The notes beneath the pieces were generated by a model, which searched no databases, had not been told where the DNA came from, and worked only from the letters and a program-made list of their open reading frames with translations. This document shows, one piece after another, positions 16,192 through 25,348 of a DNA stretch of 64,000 nucleotides; within the stretch, counting starts at the first letter, position 1, and every line of letters begins with the position of its first letter. Source of the stretch: JANNSX01 sp046348995 (lineage in GTDB: Bacteria > Pseudomonadota > Alphaproteobacteria > Rhizobiales > Hyphomicrobiaceae); the NCBI GenBank assembly GCA_046348995.1, contig JAXMDB010000010.1:138620-202619 (forward strand), written 5' to 3'. The position numbers and the translations under genes were made by a program.

Positions 16192-17127
16192 ATGTCTTTC
16201 GAGACCCATCTCACGGCCTCTCAACAACATATAGAGTCCCACCTCGCGCGCCTCATCGCCGATCTCGGCCCAGAGGTTCCGACGCGGCTCGCAAGCGCCA
16301 TGCGCCACGGGGTGCTGGGCGGGGGCAAACGCTTCCGTCCGTTTCTGACCATTGCCACCGCCAAGCTGTTCGGCCAACCGGCCGCCGCCGCACTCGACGC
16401 CGGCGCCTCGGTCGAGCTCGTGCATTGCTATTCCCTCATCCACGACGACCTGCCCGCGATGGACAACGACGATATCCGGCGCGGGGCACCAACCGTCCAC
16501 CGGGCGTTCGACGAGGCGACCGCAATCCTCGCCGGCGACACGATCCTGACGCTGGCCTTCGAGATCCTCGCCCGGCCCGAGGCGCACGCCGATCCTGCGG
16601 TCCGCAGCGAGCTGGTTCTGACGCTGGCTCGCGCTGCCGGCGGCATGGGGATGGCCGGTGGCCAGACTTACGACCTTTCGGCCGAGGGTCGATTTGCGCC
16701 AGATGGTGCCTTGGTGCCGATCGACGCGCGGCGACCGCAACGCCTCACGCAAGACGAGATCGAGCGTCTGCAGGCGATGAAGACCGGCGCATTGATCCGC
16801 GCGTCCGTCGAGCTCGGCGCCATCGTCGGAGGTGCGTCGGCCGCCGAGCGCGCCGCACTCGTCGCGTACGGCCGCGCGTTGGGGCTCGCCTTCCAGATCT
16901 CCGACGATCTGCTGGATGCCGAGGGCGAGGCTGCCCTCATGGGCAAGAAGGTTGCCAAGGACAGCGCCGCCGGCAAGGCGACGCTCGTCGGCTTGCTCGG
17001 CATTCCGGAGGCACGTCGCCGGCTAGATACCGCCGTCGACGAGGCACTTGCTGCGTTGACGCCGCTCGACCGTCCCACCGATGTGCTCGCCGAGGCCGCG
17101 CGCTTCATGGCCTCGCGACAGACCTGA
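16192..17127 (+). CDS. ispA: (2E,6E)-farnesyl diphosphate synthase / short-chain polyprenyl synthetase
   Basis: Condenses isopentenyl diphosphate with dimethylallyl and geranyl diphosphate to make farnesyl diphosphate, the precursor of undecaprenyl phosphate and quinones. In the 311 residues are GGGKRFRPF (43-51), the first Asp-rich motif DDLPAMD (85-91), GGQTYDL (156-162) and the second Asp-rich motif DDLLD (238-242). All fit a short-chain trans-prenyltransferase of the IspA type. It sits next to mtgA, which uses a product of the same lipid carrier route. A geranylgeranyl synthase is possible, since chain length cannot be settled here. Confidence 0.92.
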   Translation: MSFETHLTASQQHIESHLARLIADLGPEVPTRLASAMRHGVLGGGKRFRPFLTIATAKLFGQPAAAALDAGASVELVHCYSLIHDDLPAMDNDDIRRGAPTVHRAFDEATAILAGDTILTLAFEILARPEAHADPAVRSELVLTLARAAGGMGMAGGQTYDLSAEGRFAPDGALVPIDARRPQRLTQDEIERLQAMKTGALIRASVELGAIVGGASAAERAALVAYGRALGLAFQISDDLLDAEGEAALMGKKVAKDSAAGKATLVGLLGIPEARRRLDTAVDEALAALTPLDRPTDVLAEAARFMASRQT

Positions 17128-17131
17128 TCCG

Positions 17132-19288
17132 TCAGGGCGCCGTCGAGAGCTTCGCCTCGTCGCCGGGGGTCTCAGGTGGCGTCACCACCAATCCTTCGGG
17201 ACCGGCAAACAGCGTGCCATCCGGTGCGAAGGCACCGGCGAAGCCGGGCGCCCCGCCGATCCGGCAGTCGAGCGCGCCATCAGCGCCCGTCACGACCACG
17301 CAAGGCGACGTTGCCGCTGCGGCATCGGCCTTCAACCGCAAATCTCCGCGCGAGGGGGCCCTGAACCCCGGATCGGCGTGCCGGCCGTTGCGCTCCATGC
17401 CGTAGGCGGACACGAGGCCCGCCGGGAAGCCATTGCTCGATACGTCATAGTCGAACGTGTTGGGCAGCTCGCGCATCTCCTGCCCCTTACCGTCACGCGG
17501 GAACCAGCGGAAGCAGGAAAAGAAGGGAATGTCCCCCGAGGCGCCCGGCCATTGTGCGAGACCCCAGCCAGAGTCCGCGCCGCACTGCGGATCGCCACGG
17601 GCGGGATCCGGCGGCGGCTTGCAAAGCTCCGGATCGTAGCCCTCGACGCCCTTCTCGCAGAACAGGATGGCGTTGTTCCAGTGCTTCAGGTTCTTCGCCA
17701 TGCCGATACCGGAGACCGGACCGCGGATGAACCAGCTGTTGTTGAAGATGTAGAGCGGCCCTTTCGTCAGATAGGGATAGCGGTCGAAGTCTTGAGGCTT
17801 GGCGGCGCCATCCGGCATGCCGAGCTTGACGACGCGCCCCGCCATGCCGCGACGGCACGCCATCTCAGCCGGGTTCATGCGCTCGGGCGCGGCTGGATCG
17901 TCGGTGTATTCCTCGATGCCGACCTCGTACCAGCCGCCCTCGCTGTAGTCGAAGCGGCGATCGTAGCGGCTATCGAAGAAATCGCCGTAGTCGGTGAGCT
18001 TCTTGCATTCGGGAGCAACGATCTTGCTGGACCACCGCATCGCCGGCATGTCGTCGAACCAGCCGCGATTGGCGAAGATGTAGATCGGTCCGCCGCCGGC
18101 GCCGTCGAACGAGAGCCAGGCGTGCGAGTTGTGGATCTCGTTGTCGTACACGTAGGCGTTGCGCGCCCAATCCTCGAGCTCCACCGGGTTGTCGCGCACA
18201 TAGGAGAAGCGGTTGCCGTAAACCCAGATGCCGTTGCTGTAGTCCTGGCAAACGGCATCGCCCTCGCCGTCCTTCAAGGCATCCGAGCATTTGCGCGCGG
18301 TGAGACGGACGCCGTTGTAGGCGTTGAAGATGCTGTTGCGCCGGAACACGATCGGGCCGGCGACGTGCGAGGTCGTGAGCAGCGCGCCGTTGAAGTGGTC
18401 ATAGGAGCCGTGATGCACCGAGCCCCAGGGGATCGTGCGCCACATGTCGCCGGGGCAGCCGTTCTTCCAGCGATACTGCGCCTTGCACGCCCCGAACCGG
18501 GCGTCATCGCCCTCGTAGCCGCTGACGTCCTGCACCCACGTCGTGTCCTCGACCGTGATGCCGCTCGAGCGCCGCTCCTCGGGTTGGCCCGGCTTTTGCC
18601 CGCGCACGACCATGCCGTAGCTGCCGCGCGTGATGAAGGCGCGGCGGAGCGTGATGTCGTGGCTGGTTTTGACCCGGATGGCGGCGAGCCAGCAGGAGTC
18701 GAAATCGACATCCTCGATGGTGATGTGCTCGGAGCCCTTGATGTCGATGCAGGTGGCGCCGTCGAGCTTGTCGCTTTTCGGCTTTCTCCCATAGCCTTCG
18801 GCGGCATCCGACGTGCCTGCGGGGCCAGCATCCAGCAACGCTTCGAACAGGTTGTGCGCCGCGTAGTGCGAGACCTCGCGGTTGTCGGCGACCTGATCGC
18901 GGCAGCCGCGCGCATTGAGCGGCGGCGCCGGGCAGCCGCGTACGCCGTCGAGCGACAGCCCGCGAATGATCGTGCGGCGGCCGAGGCCGCGCAGCGTCAC
19001 ACGCTCGAGAGTCTTGAGCAGGATCTGCCCCTCGAAATACGCAACATCCTTGGCACCGGGTGTCGAGGGGAGGAGTTGGAGCACGGTGCCGGGCGCGAGG
19101 GTGTCGAAGGTCTGCTGCTCGAAGCGCTGTGCGGTTACGGCGCTTGCGCAATCGGGCACGTAGCCCGGCCGGCCGTCGGGGGTGACGTAGATCGTCGTGG
19201 GAGACGCCGCGGGGCAGGTCGCGGCGTAGGCGGTCGGTGCAATGGCGAGCGCCCCGAGCACCACGAACATCCGCAAGGCCGACCGCAT
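17132..19288 (-). CDS. Large secreted, cysteine-rich right-handed beta-helix protein
   Basis: I do not recognise a named family. From the ATG at 19288 the 718-residue product starts with a clear Sec signal peptide (MRSALRMFVVLGALAIAPTAYA, cleavage near residue 22). The mature part has many short repeats of the 'I.i....f.......i.i....' kind with N/D-G turns (for example ITIEDVDFDSCWLAAIRV, ITLRRAFITRGSYG, IWVYGNRFSYVRDNPVEL). This is typical of parallel beta-helix carbohydrate-active or adhesin domains. About 18 cysteines are spread through it, which suggests disulfides in the periplasm or outside the cell. The gene ends 4 bases from the ispA stop. A polysaccharide lyase or a surface structural role are both possible. 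Confidence 0.72.
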   Translation of the reverse strand: MRSALRMFVVLGALAIAPTAYAATCPAASPTTIYVTPDGRPGYVPDCASAVTAQRFEQQTFDTLAPGTVLQLLPSTPGAKDVAYFEGQILLKTLERVTLRGLGRRTIIRGLSLDGVRGCPAPPLNARGCRDQVADNREVSHYAAHNLFEALLDAGPAGTSDAAEGYGRKPKSDKLDGATCIDIKGSEHITIEDVDFDSCWLAAIRVKTSHDITLRRAFITRGSYGMVVRGQKPGQPEERRSSGITVEDTTWVQDVSGYEGDDARFGACKAQYRWKNGCPGDMWRTIPWGSVHHGSYDHFNGALLTTSHVAGPIVFRRNSIFNAYNGVRLTARKCSDALKDGEGDAVCQDYSNGIWVYGNRFSYVRDNPVELEDWARNAYVYDNEIHNSHAWLSFDGAGGGPIYIFANRGWFDDMPAMRWSSKIVAPECKKLTDYGDFFDSRYDRRFDYSEGGWYEVGIEEYTDDPAAPERMNPAEMACRRGMAGRVVKLGMPDGAAKPQDFDRYPYLTKGPLYIFNNSWFIRGPVSGIGMAKNLKHWNNAILFCEKGVEGYDPELCKPPPDPARGDPQCGADSGWGLAQWPGASGDIPFFSCFRWFPRDGKGQEMRELPNTFDYDVSSNGFPAGLVSAYGMERNGRHADPGFRAPSRGDLRLKADAAAATSPCVVVTGADGALDCRIGGAPGFAGAFAPDGTLFAGPEGLVVTPPETPGDEAKLSTAP

Positions 19289-19373
19289 CCTCAGTCCCCC
19301 CGAGCAAGGCGAGACCACGAGAGTGATGCGGAATTGAAACGAGCACAAGATTAACAATGTAAGTGTTGCCCAA

Positions 19374-19404
19374 ACGACAACGGGGCGACCTTTCGGCCGC
19401 CCCG
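19374..19404 (-). terminator. Probable Rho-independent terminator
   Basis: The stem CGGGGCG/CGCCCCG (19381-19387 with 19398-19404) can extend by two pairs after one mismatch. On the minus strand it is followed by TTGTCGTTTG, a weak T tract. It lies 30 bases after the stop of the binding-protein gene at 19434 and before the beta-helix gene. Confidence 0.62.
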
Positions 19405-19433
19405 CGTAGATCGTCCAGCGTTTCGCTATCAGC

Positions 19434-21026
19434 TTACTGCTTGATATCGACGCCGTAGAACTCGTGACGGCCGAACGGGCTCACCTTGTAGCCGTCGACC
19501 TCCTTGCGGACCGGCTCGAAGACGGTCGAATGGGCGACCGTCAGCACCGGCTCATTCTCGACGATGATCGCCTGCATCTTCTGATAGAGCTCGGTGCGCT
19601 TGGCCGTGTCCGACGTATTGCGCGCCTCGACCCGCATCTTGTCGAAGTCGGCGTTACACCACTTGGCGATGTTCTGGCCGGCGGGCTTGCCATCGGCGCA
19701 GCCGAGCAGGAAGTAGAAGTTGTCGGGATCGCCGTTGTCGCCGGTCCAACCGAGCAGTCCGAGCTGATGCTCACCCGCCTGAAGGCGCTTGCGATACTCG
19801 CCCCACTCGAAGCTCTTGAGCTCGGCCGTGATACCGACCTTCGCGAGGTCCGCCTGCATCATCTCGGCCATGCGCTTCGCATTGGGGTTGTAGGGACGCT
19901 GCACGGGCATCCACCAGAGGTCGGTCGTCAGCGTCTCGACGCCGGCGGCCTTCAACAGCTCCTTGGCCTTGTCGGGATTGTACTCGATGTCGGGAGTCGC
20001 ATCGTTGTAGGACCAGATGGTCGGCGGGATGAAGTTCTTCGCCTTCTGTCCGGCGCCCTGATAGACCTCTTTCAGGATCGCATCGCGGTCGATCGCCATG
20101 GCGACGGCCTTGCGGACCTCGACCTTGTCGAAGGGCGGCTTCTGCGCGTTCATCGAGAGATAGCCGATGTTGAGGCCGGCCTGCTCGAGGACGGTGACAG
20201 CGGCGTCTTCCTTCATGGCCGGCAGATCGGCCGGGTTCGGCGCGATCATGACGTGGCACTCACCAGCCTTGAGCTTGGCGTAGCGCGCCGTCGGATCGGG
20301 CGTGATCGCGTAGACGAGATCGTCGACCGCGGCCTTGCCGCCCCAGTAGCCGTCGAACGCCTTGAAGCGGATCACGGCGTCCTTCTGGTAGGCGACGAAG
20401 GTGTAAGGCCCGGTGCCGATCGGATCTTGGTCGACCTTCTCGGGTGTGCCGGCCTTCAGCATCGCGGCGGCATACTCGCCCGACAGGATCGACGCGAAGT
20501 CCATCGCCATGTTTGCGATGAAGGTGGCGTTCGGCTCCTTGAGCGTGAAGACGACCGTGTTGTCGTCGGTCTTCTCGATCTTATCGAGAATGCCCGGCAT
20601 CTCCATGTCGTTGAAGTAGTCGTAGGCGCCGCCGGAGACCTTGTTGTACGGGTCGTCCGCTTTCCACATGCGGTTGAAGGAGAACAGCACGTCGTCGGCG
20701 TTGAAGTCGCGCGTCGGGGTGAACGCGGCATTGCCGTGGATCTTCACGCCCTTGCGCAGGTGGAACGTAACGGTCTTGCCGTCGTCGCTCGTCTCCCATT
20801 TCTCGGCAAGACCGGGAACGACGTTGGTCGTGCCGCGCTCGAACTCGACGAGCTGGTTGTACACGGGCCGAGCCGCATCGAGGCTGGTGCCGGTCGTGTT
20901 GAGCTGCGGGTTGAAGTTCTCGGGGCTCCCTTCCGAGCAGTAGACCAGCGTCTTGGCGCTGGCACCGCCAGCCATCAGCGCACCGGCGAGCAGGCCGAGC
21001 GCAAGCGTCTTCTTCACATGTCGCAT
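19434..21026 (-). CDS. Family 5 extracellular solute-binding protein (dipeptide/oligopeptide ABC type)
   Basis: The 530 residues begin with a Sec signal peptide (MRHVKKTLALGLLAGALMAGGASA) and then KTLVYCSEGSPENFNPQLNTTG, the usual start of DppA-like proteins. The SBP_bac_5 core is visible: FNADDVLFSFNRMW, DPIGTGPYTFVAY, VRKAVAMAIDRDAIL and LGLLGWTGDNGDPDNF. The last block resembles the DppA ligand pocket. It would bind peptides in the periplasm and hand them to an ABC permease. No permease or ATPase gene is adjacent, so it is an orphan here or works with a distant transporter. It has its own terminator downstream. Confidence 0.9.
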   Translation of the reverse strand: MRHVKKTLALGLLAGALMAGGASAKTLVYCSEGSPENFNPQLNTTGTSLDAARPVYNQLVEFERGTTNVVPGLAEKWETSDDGKTVTFHLRKGVKIHGNAAFTPTRDFNADDVLFSFNRMWKADDPYNKVSGGAYDYFNDMEMPGILDKIEKTDDNTVVFTLKEPNATFIANMAMDFASILSGEYAAAMLKAGTPEKVDQDPIGTGPYTFVAYQKDAVIRFKAFDGYWGGKAAVDDLVYAITPDPTARYAKLKAGECHVMIAPNPADLPAMKEDAAVTVLEQAGLNIGYLSMNAQKPPFDKVEVRKAVAMAIDRDAILKEVYQGAGQKAKNFIPPTIWSYNDATPDIEYNPDKAKELLKAAGVETLTTDLWWMPVQRPYNPNAKRMAEMMQADLAKVGITAELKSFEWGEYRKRLQAGEHQLGLLGWTGDNGDPDNFYFLLGCADGKPAGQNIAKWCNADFDKMRVEARNTSDTAKRTELYQKMQAIIVENEPVLTVAHSTVFEPVRKEVDGYKVSPFGRHEFYGVDIKQ

Positions 21027-21180
21027 ACAGATGCCTCCCTGAGCTCCACCGGTTGGAGGTTTGAACGAGGGTGGAGCGGATGGCGTGACCTTAGCCCAGG
21101 ATCGTGATCACAAGCAAAGGGGCACTGACCATCTCAGTGCACATTCCGTCCCGGCAAGAAATGTTCGTGCCGCGAAACCG

Positions 21181-21855
21181 TTAACCGCCTGGCCCAGCTG
21201 CCCAGAGCTCTGGCCCTTCGTTGCGCGGATTGCTGACGGCGCGGGAGACAGGGCGCTCGGCAAGCAGGCCCTCTGGCGCCGGCTGCAGGAACATCGCCGC
21301 GTCCTTGGCACTCACCGATTTCATGTCGAGCCACATCGCGAACTGCTCGGGCGCCAGAATGACAGGCATCCGATCGTGGATCGGCCGCATCATCCGGTTG
21401 GCCGAGGTCGTGATGATGGCCATGGTGTCGATCTCGCTACCATCGGCGCCGAGCCAGTGCTCCCACAAGCCCGCGAACGCCATTGGCCCGCCGTCCTTGC
21501 GGCGGATGAGATGCGGCTGCTTGTGGCCCACCTCGCCGGTCCATTCGTAGAAGCCGTCGGCCGGCACGAGGCAACGCCGATGCCGCATGGCGCCACGGAA
21601 CGACGGCTTGTCGGCGACCGTCTCGCCGCGCGCGTTGATGAGCGTCGCGAACTCACGTGGGTCCTTCACCCAGGAGGGGATCAGCCCCCAGCGCACGAGC
21701 GCCAGCTCCCGCTCGCCCTTGAGGTCGAGGCGGACGATCGCCACCGGTTGGGAGGGCGCGATGTTGTAGCGGGGCGGGAAGTCCGCCTCGGTCTTGTAGG
21801 CGAAGGTGGCGCGGACGGCCTCGGGCGGTGAGGTCAGGCTGTAGCGTGAGCACAT
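21181..21855 (-). CDS. SRAP domain protein (abasic-site DNA-protein crosslink peptidase, YedK/HMCES family)
   Basis: Forms a thiazolidine crosslink to abasic sites in single-stranded DNA through its N-terminal cysteine. The ATG at 21855 gives MCSRYSL, placing the catalytic Cys at position 2 as the family requires; longer starts would bury it. The 224 residues also show NIAPSQ (31-36), WGLIPSW (56-62), N74 in INARGE, E104 in CLVPADGFYEW, and H160 in IHDRMPVIL, matching the known active-site set Cys2/Asn/Glu/His. It is divergent from the NUDIX gene across 76 bases. Confidence 0.92.
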   Translation of the reverse strand: MCSRYSLTSPPEAVRATFAYKTEADFPPRYNIAPSQPVAIVRLDLKGERELALVRWGLIPSWVKDPREFATLINARGETVADKPSFRGAMRHRRCLVPADGFYEWTGEVGHKQPHLIRRKDGGPMAFAGLWEHWLGADGSEIDTMAIITTSANRMMRPIHDRMPVILAPEQFAMWLDMKSVSAKDAAMFLQPAPEGLLAERPVSRAVSNPRNEGPELWAAGPGG

Positions 21856-21931
21856 GATCGAACCATCGGTCAGCGGACCGGCTGCAGATATGCCATAGTA
21901 GCTACCTCCGGCGCATCTGTGAGCCCCACCC

Positions 21932-22381
21932 ATGACCGCCATCGCCATCCCCACGCATTGGCCCAAGGTCGCCGCCAGCATCGCCGTGTTCCGGGACGGA
22001 CGTGTGCTCATCGTCGAGCGGGCGAAGCCGCCGCTTTCCGGCGTCTGGAGCCTACCTGGCGGCCATATCGAGGCGGGGGAGCCCGCCGCCCAAGCGGCAC
22101 TGCGGGAGCTCGCCGAGGAAACAGCGATCGAAGCCGAGATCGCCGGCGTCGCCGGCATTCGCGAGGTGATCCGCCGCGATGCGCAAGGCAAAATCGAAGC
22201 ACACTATGTGATCGTCGTGCATGCCGGCCTCTGGCGCGCGGGCGAGCCGATCGCGCGCAGCGACGTCTCGGACGCCCGCTTCGTCCAGTCGGCAGAGATT
22301 TCCCACTACCGGACTACGGACGGGCTTGCCGATGCCATCCGGCGCGCCGAGATGCTCCTGATGCGACCCGCCGCGCCATGA
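21932..22381 (+). CDS. NUDIX hydrolase
   Basis: The 149 residues carry a complete NUDIX box, GGHIEAGEPAAQAALRELAEET, with the REL-x-EE metal-binding core. The fold starts at KVAASIAVFRDGRVLIVERAKPPLSGVWSLPGG, which resembles ADP-ribose or 8-oxo-dGTP pyrophosphatases. The substrate cannot be fixed from this. The position beside the SRAP repair gene is compatible with nucleotide-pool cleaning, but that is only context. Confidence 0.88.
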   Translation: MTAIAIPTHWPKVAASIAVFRDGRVLIVERAKPPLSGVWSLPGGHIEAGEPAAQAALRELAEETAIEAEIAGVAGIREVIRRDAQGKIEAHYVIVVHAGLWRAGEPIARSDVSDARFVQSAEISHYRTTDGLADAIRRAEMLLMRPAAP

Positions 22382-22451
22382 TCTTGCCCTATCGCCGGGC
22401 GAGGGCGGAGCCTAGACTGGTCACAAGCGACTCGGCCCTTTTGGAAATTCG

Positions 22452-22829
22452 ATGTCTCTGAAGCGCATCATCGCCGCGAGCCTTCTCGTCTTGGGCCTCG
22501 TCACCGGTCCGGTGCGGGCGGCCGAGGAGCAGCGGCCCTATGACAACCAGCTCCTGCGACTCGCCGAGCTCTTGGGTGCAGTGCACTATCTGCGTGAGCT
22601 GTGCGGCGCCAAGGAGGGCCAGATATGGCGCGAGAAGATGGAGGCCCTTGTCGAGGCGGAAGGCACCTCCGCGCTCAGGCGCGCGAAGCTCGTGCAGAGC
22701 TTCAACAAGGGCTACCGCAGCTACCGCCGCACCTACCAGACCTGCACCAAGTCGGCCGAGACGGCCGTGACACGCTTCCTCGCCGAGGGCGCCGAGATCG
22801 CCGATGCGGTTTCCGCGAGCGGTACCTGA
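22452..22829 (+). CDS. TIGR02301-type exported protein of unknown function
   Basis: The 125-residue protein has a cleavable signal peptide (MSLKRIIAASLLVLGLVTGPVRA). The mature part has the conserved block YDNQLLRLAELLGAVHYLRELC. Two cysteines, in RELCGAKEG and YQTCTKSAE, could pair. Paired helices with many charged residues follow. The pattern matches a small family I recall from alphaproteobacterial genomes (TIGR02301); no function is known to me. It lies 70 bases after the NUDIX gene in the same direction. Confidence 0.75.
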   Translation: MSLKRIIAASLLVLGLVTGPVRAAEEQRPYDNQLLRLAELLGAVHYLRELCGAKEGQIWREKMEALVEAEGTSALRRAKLVQSFNKGYRSYRRTYQTCTKSAETAVTRFLAEGAEIADAVSASGT

Positions 22830-22951
22830 CGTTTAGTTGAGCGTTCACCCTAACACCGGCTAGCCCCTTGGTCGCGCTACAACCCGTGTTAGGAGACGAT
22901 TGCGACGAGGGAAAAAACGTCAACCGGTCGCGGGGGGAGCGTCAGAACAAA

Positions 22952-23197
22952 ATGCCTTCATTCGACCGAGAGGCCGAGGAATCGCGCGGCACCGCAGCGC
23001 TCCGCTTCATGCTCGAAGCTTGGGATGCTGCCCTCGAGGAAGGCGTCGATCCGGATCTGCTCGCCAATGCCGCGCTCTATGCGGCGCTCACTGGTCTCGT
23101 GCAGGCGTATGGGCCCGAAGCGGTCGCAACGCTGACAGCCGGACTGCCCGAGCGCATCCGTGAGGGCGAGTTCTCGACCGCGCGATCTTTGCAGTAG
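22952..23197 (+). CDS. Small conserved cytoplasmic protein of unknown function
   Basis: An 81-residue acidic, helical protein (MPSFDREAEESRGTAALRFM...) ending EFSTARSLQ. I picked the ATG at 22952 because the open frame upstream (from 22868) is unlike protein and a purine-rich GGGGGGAGCG precedes this start at a loose distance. The middle (EGVDPDLLANAALYAALTGLVQAYGPEAV) looks like two amphipathic helices. It ends 6 bases from the convergent LysE-family gene. No family recognised. Confidence 0.6.
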   Translation: MPSFDREAEESRGTAALRFMLEAWDAALEEGVDPDLLANAALYAALTGLVQAYGPEAVATLTAGLPERIREGEFSTARSLQ

Positions 23198-23203
23198 AGC
23201 CTC

Positions 23204-23842
23204 TCAGGCCAACCTGACGAAAATCGTCTCGACCATCAGCACCAACCCGAAGGCGACGAGGATCAAGCCGGCGACGCGGTTGATGGTCGTCAACCGCTCG
23301 AGCGTCAGCTTGTGTCGGATCGTGGCAATGATGCGCGCGAGCGTCATCCACCACAGAAAGCTGCCGCCCATGACGGCGAGCACGAGGGCGCCTGCTTCCG
23401 TATAGCTTTGAATGCCGCCGAAGGCCGAGGTGAGACCACCGAGGATGGCGAACAGACCAAGCACCGCGCCGGGATTGGTGATGGTGAGGAAGAAGGTCTG
23501 CGGGATCACCCAATGGTGGCCGTCGTCGTCCTCGAGCGCACCGTTGGCGCGCGGCTTCGTGCGGATGAGCTTCAAGCCGAAGAGAATGAGCAGCAAGCCG
23601 CCGACCAGCTTGATCGACGTCCGGTTCTCTTGAATGAGGTCGGAGATCGCCGTCAGGCCGAAGGTCGCGATCAGCGTGATGAGACCATCGCCGATCAGGG
23701 CGCCGATACCCGCGGCCAAGCCACCCAGGAATCCGTGCGACAAGGTGCGCTGAATGCAGAGCACATTCACGGGCCCGACGGGCGCCGCGATCAGGATGCC
23801 GACGCCGATGCCGGCGAGAATCAACTCGATGTCAGCTCCCAC
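23204..23842 (-). CDS. LysE family amino-acid/metabolite exporter
   Basis: The 212-residue integral membrane protein has the LysE/RhtB signature GILIAAPVGPVNVLCIQRTLSHGFLGGLAAGIGALIGD near the N-terminus and six hydrophobic segments. A hydrophilic cytoplasmic loop after helix 3 (RTKPRANGALEDDDGHH) is normal for the family. It probably exports an amino acid or a related small molecule, but the substrate is unknown. The gene is monocistronic as far as can be seen. Confidence 0.85.
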   Translation of the reverse strand: MGADIELILAGIGVGILIAAPVGPVNVLCIQRTLSHGFLGGLAAGIGALIGDGLITLIATFGLTAISDLIQENRTSIKLVGGLLLILFGLKLIRTKPRANGALEDDDGHHWVIPQTFFLTITNPGAVLGLFAILGGLTSAFGGIQSYTEAGALVLAVMGGSFLWWMTLARIIATIRHKLTLERLTTINRVAGLILVAFGLVLMVETIFVRLA

Positions 23843-23975
23843 CAGCCGCTTTCCCGCTCAAGTCGCGCCACATCCCGAGGTGTTCTGCCATTGAGGCACG
23901 GTCACGCATAACAATGTATGAAGGCGGGGGCTGGCGGCAATGCGTCTCGACGCGCCTGCGCTGATAAGAGCCGGA

Positions 23976-25271
23976 TCAGGCCGGCGTGATGGCGTCGAGC
24001 AGGTCCGTGACGAGATCGTGCCCGGCGACCGGCTCGCTCCCCATCATGACCGCAACGGCAAGCCCGAGCGCCGAGGTTTGTGGCGTATGCCGGCCATCCG
24101 CCGCGCGCAGGCTCATGACGAGCGTCGGGCAAAGAAAGAGGGCGAGACGGACGACCCGGCGCCAGTCGTCCGCCAACAGCTTTTTCTCGCGCAGCAGACG
24201 GAGTAGCGGGCGCCAGACGTGGGTGACTTTTGAGGCGAGCAGAGCTTCGCGGAGCGGACCGGGCCGCCAATCGGTATCGACGACGAGCCGACCGGCGTCC
24301 CGTTGCACCTCGATCCTGAAGCGCCTGGTCGCGTCCTCCGGCTCGTACAGCCAGAGCGGATGGGCGAAGACGTTGTGGAACGTCGTCTTCACCTCGGCGA
24401 GGAGCGCCGGAACATGCGAGCCGGCGAAGGCCGGATCGAAGAGTGCAAGCCGCGGGGAGCGCCCGGCCCGCGCCTCGTACCAAACGTTGGCGTTGTGCGC
24501 ATCGCCGTGGGCGGTCACGCCGCCGCCCTCGAGACGGTCCGGCCGAAGCCGCACGAGCGCCTCCGCGAACAGCGCGCCGAGAGTGTGCCGGTAGGTGACG
24601 CCATTCAACTGGACCTGCAGCGCCGATAGCTCATCCCAACCGAGACTCATGCCGGGGAGGTCGAAGGTCTTGCCGATATAGAAGGCAGCCAATCGCCCGC
24701 CCGGACGGCCGGAGCCGCCCGGATCGGTCAACCGCTCGTGAAACAGGCGATGGATCGGCTCGGCCGCGGACTGATCGGTGGAGATCGGATGCAGGGTGCG
24801 CTCATAGATCGCCATGAGCTGCCGATTGAGCTCCGTCTCGGCCGCGATTGCAGCCGTCACTCCGGCAGCGTCCTGCGTTTGGTCGAGGTCCCTCAAGACA
24901 TCGGCGAACCGGCGATCGTCGCGACGGCGATAGACGAGGATCTGCCGGCCTGGCGCGGCTGAGACGTGCAGTGGCACGTCGACCGGGAAACCGGCCTCGG
25001 CGAGCAGCTGAACGCGATAGTACTCGCCCGCCATCGCCGCCTCGTTCTCCTCCTCGTGGAACTTGAAGAAGAGCGGCTGTCCGCCTGCCTCGAAGGTGCC
25101 GTTGAGCGAGTTGAGGCTGTAGGCATCGACACCGATGCGCACATTCGCGGGCGCGATCGCGAAAGCGTCCTTGAGCAGATCGGCGACGATCGCCGCCGCT
25201 TCCGCGATCCGCCCTGCTTTGGCAAGGCGGCGGGCGCGCGACGTCGGCGGCAGGTCGTCGAGCTGCGTCAT
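23976..25271 (-). CDS. Kinase-fold (aminoglycoside-phosphotransferase-like) protein
   Basis: The 431 residues show a eukaryotic-like/APH kinase pattern: a candidate ATP-binding Lys in LFFKFHEEENEAAM (K70), the catalytic loop HGDAHNANV (H255, D257, N262) and a metal-binding Asp in LALFDPAFAGSH (D279). The N-terminal 40 residues and the C-terminal Arg-rich helical region are extra. The substrate is unknown; antibiotic resistance should not be assumed, since the class includes metabolic kinases. It is divergent from an SDR gene with 77 bases between them. Confidence 0.7.
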   Translation of the reverse strand: MTQLDDLPPTSRARRLAKAGRIAEAAAIVADLLKDAFAIAPANVRIGVDAYSLNSLNGTFEAGGQPLFFKFHEEENEAAMAGEYYRVQLLAEAGFPVDVPLHVSAAPGRQILVYRRRDDRRFADVLRDLDQTQDAAGVTAAIAAETELNRQLMAIYERTLHPISTDQSAAEPIHRLFHERLTDPGGSGRPGGRLAAFYIGKTFDLPGMSLGWDELSALQVQLNGVTYRHTLGALFAEALVRLRPDRLEGGGVTAHGDAHNANVWYEARAGRSPRLALFDPAFAGSHVPALLAEVKTTFHNVFAHPLWLYEPEDATRRFRIEVQRDAGRLVVDTDWRPGPLREALLASKVTHVWRPLLRLLREKKLLADDWRRVVRLALFLCPTLVMSLRAADGRHTPQTSALGLAVAVMMGSEPVAGHDLVTDLLDAITPA

Positions 25272-25348
25272 CGGGGTGTCTGGCTCCTGGCTGGCCTCGC
25301 CGTCGCGAACCGCGCTATAGCACGGGGACGAAACCGGGGAAGCGGTCG

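Noticed and set aside
17081..19354. A 757-residue plus-strand open frame opposite the beta-helix gene.
   Set aside because: Its composition is that of an antisense shadow (many Arg, Ala, Glu, His), and the minus-strand frame has a signal peptide and repeats.
23850..23920. A tRNA-like stretch: on the minus strand GCCTCAATGGCAGAACA resembles the D-arm of a tRNA-Gly.
   Set aside because: No matching acceptor stem, anticodon loop or TTCGA-type T arm can be formed around it; it is probably chance.
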